64,000 bases of DNA from the NCBI RefSeq assembly GCF_900110125.1, contig NZ_FOCN01000006.1, forward strand, positions 114,921 through 178,920, read 5' to 3'. The translations under genes were made by a program, and so were the position numbers. Of the stretch, positions 60,056 through 64,000 are shown piece after piece. The notes under the pieces were generated by a model. It searched no databases, was not told the origin of the DNA, and saw only the letters and a program-made list of their open reading frames with translations. Numbering within the stretch: position 1 is the stretch's first letter; each line of letters begins with the position of its first letter. The stretch is from Cryobacterium luteum (GTDB lineage: Bacteria; Actinomycetota; Actinomycetes; Actinomycetales; Microbacteriaceae).

Positions 60056-61084
60056 ATGAAGATCGGAATTCTCACCAGCGGCGGCGACTGCCCCGGACTC
60101 AACGCGGTCATTCGCGGCGCCGTGCTCAAGGGCGTGCGCACTCACGACTTCGAATTCATCGGCATCCGCAACGGTTGGCGCGGGCTCGTGCAGAACGAAT
60201 TCATGCCGCTCGATCGGCACAGCGTGCGCGGCCTGTCGCGCCAGGGCGGCACCATCCTCGGCAGCTCCCGAACCAATCCCTTCGAGGGCGAGAACGGCGG
60301 CCCTGAGAACATTCAGCGCACCCTCGACGCCAACGGAATCGACGCCGTGATAGCGATCGGCGGCGAGGGCACCCTCACCGCGGCGCACCGCCTCACCGAG
60401 GCCGGACTGAACATTGTCGGTGTTCCCAAGACCATCGACAACGACCTCGAGGCCACCGACTACTCGTTCGGCTTCAACACCGCCGTAGAGATCGCCACGG
60501 AGGCGATCGACCGCCTGCGCACCACCGCCGAGTCCCACGGCCGCTGCATGGTCGTCGAGGTCATGGGACGCCACGTCGGCTGGATCGCGCTGCACTCCGG
60601 CATGGCCGGGGGCGCCCACGCCATCCTCATTCCCGAGCAGCCCAAGTCCATCGAGCAGATCTGTGACTGGGTTGAGCACGTGCGGGATCGCGGCCGGGCC
60701 CCGGTCATCGTCGTGTCAGAGGGCTTTCTGCTCTCGGGCATGCAGGAGGCACACTCGACCAAAGGCCTCGACGCTTTTCACCGCCCACGCCTCGGTGGAA
60801 TCAGCGAGATCATCGCGCCGCTCATCGAGGAACGCACCGGCATCGAAAGTCGCGCCACCGTTCTCGGTCACACCCAGCGTGGTGGCGCCCCCTCGGCGTA
60901 CGATCGCGTGCTCGCCACCCGCCTCGGCATGGCAGCGGTCGACGCCATCCACAATTCGCAGTGGGGATCGATGGTGTCGCTGCGCGGCACTGAGATCGAC
61001 GTAGTGAGCATCGCTTCGGCCACTATCGGCCTGAAGCGGGTGTCACCGGCCCGGTACGACGAGGCCGCCGTACTGTTCGGCTAA
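60056..61084 (+). CDS. pfkA: 6-phosphofructokinase
   Basis: This 342-residue enzyme phosphorylates fructose-6-phosphate in glycolysis. Blocks are ILTSGGDCPGLNAVIR, IGGEGTLTAA (residues 101-110), VGVPKTIDNDLEATDYSFGFNTAVE (121-145), VVEVMGRHVGWIAL and GHTQRGGAPSAYDR. The Gly at 105 (E. coli position 104) indicates ATP use, whereas Lys125 (E. coli 124) is the residue otherwise found in PPi-dependent enzymes, so this is the mixed Gly/Lys actinobacterial group. No Shine-Dalgarno sequence is strong. It has its own promoter. Confidence 0.93.
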   Translation: MKIGILTSGGDCPGLNAVIRGAVLKGVRTHDFEFIGIRNGWRGLVQNEFMPLDRHSVRGLSRQGGTILGSSRTNPFEGENGGPENIQRTLDANGIDAVIAIGGEGTLTAAHRLTEAGLNIVGVPKTIDNDLEATDYSFGFNTAVEIATEAIDRLRTTAESHGRCMVVEVMGRHVGWIALHSGMAGGAHAILIPEQPKSIEQICDWVEHVRDRGRAPVIVVSEGFLLSGMQEAHSTKGLDAFHRPRLGGISEIIAPLIEERTGIESRATVLGHTQRGGAPSAYDRVLATRLGMAAVDAIHNSQWGSMVSLRGTEIDVVSIASATIGLKRVSPARYDEAAVLFG

Positions 61085-61164
61085 CCCAACTCGTGGCACG
61101 CGGTTGAGCGGTTCGCACGTGTTCGAACCAGTGCCAGCTTCTCAAACAAGTGCCGGGAGGAGCG

Positions 61165-61419
61165 TCAGGCGAGTTTCGCCTGAACCTGAGACAGCGACGG
61201 GTTCGTCGCGGCGGAGCCGTCTGGGTAGAGAATTGTGGGCACCGTCTGGTTCCCGTTGTTCAGGCTCATCACGAGTTCGGGAGTACCGTCAACTCGCTCA
61301 ATGTTCACCTCGGTGTAGCCGATCCCGGCGGTATCAAGCTGCTTCTTCAATCGTTTGCAGTAGCCGCACCAGTCGGTCGTGAACATGGTGATGGTTCCGG
61401 AAGCGGGTACAAAGTCCAT
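61165..61419 (-). CDS. mrx1: Mycoredoxin / glutaredoxin-like protein
   Basis: This 84-residue thioredoxin-fold protein has the active site WCGYC (Cys18 and Cys21) and the cis-Pro TVPTILY, followed by DGSAATNPSLSQV. The TTDWCGYCKRLKKQLD pattern is that of mycoredoxin-1, which reduces mycothiol-protein mixed disulfides in actinobacteria. The ATG is preceded by TAAGGT and six bases. It is divergent from the NUDIX gene. Confidence 0.9.
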   Translation of the reverse strand: MDFVPASGTITMFTTDWCGYCKRLKKQLDTAGIGYTEVNIERVDGTPELVMSLNNGNQTVPTILYPDGSAATNPSLSQVQAKLA

Positions 61420-61425
61420 GAATTT

Positions 61426-61431
61426 ACCTTA
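61426..61431 (-). promoter_or_regulatory. -10 element (TAAGGT), leaderless mycoredoxin gene
   Basis: TAAGGT on the minus strand lies six bases before the mycoredoxin ATG; the spacer AAATTC contains no ribosome-binding site. Confidence 0.6.
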
Positions 61432-61495
61432 TCGGAGCCGCCTTAGAATCCACTCCGGGGCCTTCTGCCGAACGAGCCTTCCGTGCAACGAGTAT

Positions 61496-61501
61496 TAAGA
61501 T
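61496..61501 (+). promoter_or_regulatory. -10 element (TAAGAT), leaderless NUDIX gene
   Basis: TAAGAT lies six bases (GAACCA) before the ATG at 61508; no ribosome-binding site is present. Confidence 0.6.
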
Positions 61502-61507
61502 GAACCA

Positions 61508-61981
61508 ATGACTTTGCCCCAGGTATGCGTGTGCTACCTCACGCGACTATCTTCCGAAGGCAACCGGCAGGTACTGCTGGGGCGCAAGAAGAAAGGCCTC
61601 GGCGTTGGCAACATCGTCGGTCTCGGCGGCAAGCTGGAAATCGGGGAAAGTGCAGTGGATGCGGCGGTGCGTGAAATCGCGGAAGAGTCCGGTCTCGTGG
61701 TGGCGGCATCCGCTCTGACCGAACTGGGATATCTCACCTACCTGTTTCCGCACCGCGAGGAGTGGAGCCAGGAGTCGACCGTGTTCGTCTGTGACGAATG
61801 GTCGGGCACCCCGCGGGAATCGAACGAGCTGAACCCGGTCTGGTGGGACGTACAGAGTCTGCCAGTCGATGAGATGTGGGACGATGCCCGGTACTGGTTG
61901 CCGGGAGTGCTCGCCGGCGTACCGGTTCGCGCCACCTTCACCTTCGGCGCCGACCTGGAAAGCGTGGTGTCTCGTGCCTGA
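61508..61981 (+). CDS. NUDIX hydrolase (MutT-like)
   Basis: This 157-residue NUDIX enzyme resembles 8-oxo-dGTP diphosphatases, which clear oxidised nucleotides. The NUDIX box spans about residues 37-60 and contains GGKLEIGES and REIAEESGL with all expected Gly and Glu residues. The C-terminal half has NPVWWDVQSLPVDEMWDDARYWLPGVLAG, typical of the MTH1-like subgroup. It overlaps the phosphate transporter start by eight bases. Substrate is inferred, not proven. Confidence 0.87.
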   Translation: MTLPQVCVCYLTRLSSEGNRQVLLGRKKKGLGVGNIVGLGGKLEIGESAVDAAVREIAEESGLVVAASALTELGYLTYLFPHREEWSQESTVFVCDEWSGTPRESNELNPVWWDVQSLPVDEMWDDARYWLPGVLAGVPVRATFTFGADLESVVSRA

Positions 61982-63170
61982 CTTCAGCCTCATCATCGTT
62001 CTGGTGATTGCTCTGGCGCTCATCTTCGACTTCACCAACGGTTTTCACGACACGGCGAACGCCATGGCCACCCCGATCGCGACCGGGGCCATGAAACCAA
62101 AAGTCGCGGTTGGTGTCGCCGCTCTGCTCAACCTGGTCGGTGCATTCCTCTCGACCGAGGTTGCCCGCACCGTGTCGGGCGGCATCATCAAGGAGGGCGA
62201 CCGCGGGGTGCTGATCACCCCAGAGCTTATCTTCGCCGGCCTGATCGGCGCGATCGTCTGGAACCTGGTCACCTGGCTGATGGGGCTCCCGTCGAGCTCG
62301 AGCCACGCGCTGTTCGGCGGGCTGATCGGGGCGACCGTCATCGGCGTTGGCTCTCAGGCCGTCGACTACAACGTCGTCGCCGCGAAGGTGATTCTGCCAG
62401 CGCTGATCGCACCACTGATCGCCGGGATCGTCGCCCTCGTCGCGACCCGTCTGGCGTACATGATCACCCGGCGGGACGTCGGCAAACCAGACGGCCGCGG
62501 CGGGTTCCGGTACGCGCAGATCTTCTCCTCGTCACTGGTCGCCCTGGCGCATGGCACCAACGACGCCCAGAAGACCATGGGAGTGATCACCCTGACCCTC
62601 ATCGCCGGTGGTTTCCAGGCCGTCGGCACTGGCCCCACCTTCTGGGTCATCGCCGCGTGCGCGCTCGCGATCGCGATCGGTACCTACACCGGTGGCTGGC
62701 GCATTATTCGCACCATGGGCGCCGGCCTGACCGAGATCAAGCCGGCGCAGGGGTTCGCCGCTGAAACCAGCACCGCGGCCACGATCCTCGCCTCGAGCCA
62801 TCTTGGATTCGCACTCTCCACCACGCAGGTCGCTTCCGGTTCGGTGATCGGTTCCGGGCTCGGTCGCCGCGGCTCGACCATTCGCTGGGGCATGGCCGGC
62901 CGCATCGCTCTCGGCTGGGTCATGACCCTGCCGGCTTCGGCGATCATGGGCGCCTTCGCGGCCGGGCTCGCCCTGCTGGGGCCGATCGGCATCGTGCTCG
63001 ACATGGTGATCGGAACCATCGTGATCATGGCGCTGTTCCGTTGGTCGCGGCGCAACCGGGTCACGCACCACACCCTGCTCAACGACATCGACGATGCCGG
63101 ACGGGTGGTCAACATTAGGAAGACACCGCGTCGTCCCTCCCGCCGCGACCGTAAGAAGGTCTCACTGTGA
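61974..63170 (+). CDS. pit: Inorganic phosphate transporter, Pit family
   Basis: This 398-residue low-affinity phosphate:cation symporter has two PHO4 halves: DFTNGFHDTANAMATPIATG (first) and SSSLVALAHGTNDAQKTMGVITL (second), the signature GANDxxNA-type repeats. About ten transmembrane helices are seen, and a basic tail (RKTPRRPSRRDRKKVSL) closes the protein. The GTG at 61974 overlaps the NUDIX stop by eight bases; the longer frame from 61869 is inside NUDIX. The following small gene overlaps its stop. Confidence 0.92.
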   Translation: MPDFSLIIVLVIALALIFDFTNGFHDTANAMATPIATGAMKPKVAVGVAALLNLVGAFLSTEVARTVSGGIIKEGDRGVLITPELIFAGLIGAIVWNLVTWLMGLPSSSSHALFGGLIGATVIGVGSQAVDYNVVAAKVILPALIAPLIAGIVALVATRLAYMITRRDVGKPDGRGGFRYAQIFSSSLVALAHGTNDAQKTMGVITLTLIAGGFQAVGTGPTFWVIAACALAIAIGTYTGGWRIIRTMGAGLTEIKPAQGFAAETSTAATILASSHLGFALSTTQVASGSVIGSGLGRRGSTIRWGMAGRIALGWVMTLPASAIMGAFAAGLALLGPIGIVLDMVIGTIVIMALFRWSRRNRVTHHTLLNDIDDAGRVVNIRKTPRRPSRRDRKKVSL

Positions 63171-63499
63171 TCGACTGGAGCGCATTTCTCATCGTCTCCG
63201 TAGCGTCACTGTTTTCAGCGGCGCTACTCGTGAGCCTCTACTCCCTCGGCCTGCGCCTGCTCACCACGGCCGGACGCATCCCCCTGGTCGACCCGCTCGA
63301 GTTCACCGGGGCGATCACCGTGCTGACGCCGAAGAAGGCCGCTAAGCAGCTCAAACGCGCGCGGAAGGCGGCTGCGGCGAACCCGCTCACGTCCGGGATG
63401 AAACGCCTGGCGTTGTTCGCCGGCTACGCCTGCTTCGTGCTCTGCGGCCTGGCCGTGCTGTATGGCGTCTACCTGATCGTGCCGGCCCTGCACAGATAA
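63167..63499 (+). CDS. Small membrane protein coupled to pit
   Basis: This 110-residue protein has two transmembrane helices (AFLIVSVASLFSAALLVSLYSLGLRLL; LALFAGYACFVLCGLAVLYGVYLI) joined by a basic cytosolic loop (PKKAAKQLKRARKAAAA). It starts at GTG overlapping the pit stop by four bases, so it is co-produced with Pit. Similar small peptides often accompany pit in actinobacteria; a modulatory role is inference. Confidence 0.75.
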   Translation: MIDWSAFLIVSVASLFSAALLVSLYSLGLRLLTTAGRIPLVDPLEFTGAITVLTPKKAAKQLKRARKAAAANPLTSGMKRLALFAGYACFVLCGLAVLYGVYLIVPALHR

Positions 63500-63540
63500 C
63501 CGGATTGCTTCGTGGCGATTGGACGCCGGCGCGGCCGTGG

Positions 63541-64000
63541 TCAGCAGCCGGGTCCGTGGGGGTTGGTGTTGCAGTCTTCGGCGACGAGCACGGTGGATTC
63601 GTTCGCTGCGACGACGGTGAACGGGGCGGAGGGCACGGTGACGGTTCCTTCGACGGGTCGCCAGCCTTGGTCGCCGAAGCTGTAGTCGGCTCGGTAGTCG
63701 ACGGTGAGGGTGACGGTGTAGGTGCCCTTTTCGGTGTAGGTGTGGCTGGTGGGGGTGGGGGTGAATTCGGTGAGGCCGAGGGCTTCCCAGCTGGCGCCGC
63801 CGGTCGCGGTCGAAATGGTGTCGCCGTCGCCGTAGGTCCAGTGGTAGCCGATCGGGGTGAACATGACTTGTGCGGGTTGGCCGAGGAGGAGTCCGTCGCC
63901 GAGTTGGGCGGATGCTCCGGCCCAGAAATTCGCAGCGAGTCCGATGATGGCCCAGCCGCTGGGTTCCATGCCGGTGGGGGTGGGGTAGGCGGGGAAGTTT
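63541..64000 (-). CDS. PKD-domain secreted or surface protein, C-terminal part (cut by window edge)
   Basis: This is the last 152 or so codons of a protein whose frame stays open to the right edge. The part between YHWTYGDGDTISTA and HTYTEKGTYTVTLTVDY is a PKD-type beta-sandwich, a fold of extracellular adhesion or cohesion domains. It ends in VLVAEDCNTNPHGPGC with two Cys. An ATG at 63969 is internal rather than the start because the frame continues upstream through NFPAYPTPTG. The nature of the full protein is unknown; it is probably exported. Confidence 0.72.
   Translation of the reverse strand, partial: NFPAYPTPTGMEPSGWAIIGLAANFWAGASAQLGDGLLLGQPAQVMFTPIGYHWTYGDGDTISTATGGASWEALGLTEFTPTPTSHTYTEKGTYTVTLTVDYRADYSFGDQGWRPVEGTVTVPSAPFTVVAANESTVLVAEDCNTNPHGPGC

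Noticed and set aside
1..64000. tRNA or rRNA genes, prophage or transposase
   Set aside because: No cloverleaf-like or rRNA-like segments, integrases, transposases or terminal inverted repeats were recognised on either strand by reading.

Overview
The window is high-GC DNA packed with actinobacterial genes. The dxr-rseP-ispG-proS-nusA-ylxR-infB-rbfA-truB-ribF backbone, mycoredoxin, a Gly/Lys-type PfkA, many GTG starts and many apparently leaderless genes point to an actinobacterium. The frequent CGGATGC/GCATCCG words and overall gene content fit Microbacteriaceae (for example a Cryobacterium-like genome). That family-level placement is inference. No tRNA, rRNA, CRISPR array, prophage or complete insertion sequence was seen.

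Layout. 1-12.5 kb is a nitrogen/polyamine block: the start of alanine dehydrogenase, a divergent spermidine/putrescine ABC operon (potD-A-B-C), a decayed diacylglycerol-kinase pseudogene, an asparaginase and two GABA aminotransferase paralogues. Between the paralogues lie an OsmC protein and a PadR / HAAS-like membrane protein / lipoprotein group bracketed by two related palindromic repeats. 12.5-17.9 kb holds a phospholipid acyltransferase, dxr, a Ser/Thr kinase with a lipoprotein partner, and the site-2 protease rseP. 17.9-28.2 kb is a catabolic insertion between rseP and ispG: a thiolase diverging from a tightly overlapped operon with a branched-chain-type ABC importer, an acyl-CoA ligase, a TetR regulator and two alpha/beta hydrolases.

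28.2-45.1 kb is the translation and cofactor backbone (ispG, proS, nusA, ylxR, infB, rbfA, truB, ribF). It is interrupted by a MazEF-like toxin-antitoxin pair with an ArsR-like regulator and small membrane proteins (29.6-31.4 kb), and by folA-thyA-mutY, a uridine-kinase-like protein and panE (38.4-42.3 kb). 45.1-54.4 kb carries a gamma-butyrolactone-receptor-like TetR regulator with a CynX-type transporter, then a ROK protein diverging from a deoxyribose operon (SorC/DeoR regulator, deoC, a full aldehyde dehydrogenase and a half-length one) and a DUF2867 oxidoreductase. 54.5-64 kb holds an SGNH-fold protein lacking its serine, a DUF2207 membrane protein, an SNF2 helicase, pfkA, mycoredoxin, a NUDIX hydrolase, a Pit phosphate transporter and the end of a PKD-domain surface protein.

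How the genes work together. Polyamine uptake, GABA transamination, asparaginase and alanine dehydrogenase form a plausible amine/amino-acid nitrogen module. The liv-type importer, CoA ligase, hydrolases and thiolase form a carboxylate or acyl catabolic module whose substrate cannot be read from sequence. DeoC plus aldehyde dehydrogenase would convert deoxyribose-5-phosphate to glyceraldehyde-3-phosphate and acetate. A recurrent architectural signal is a TANNNT hexamer 6-7 nt before the start codon of at least 19 genes, the hallmark of leaderless transcription.
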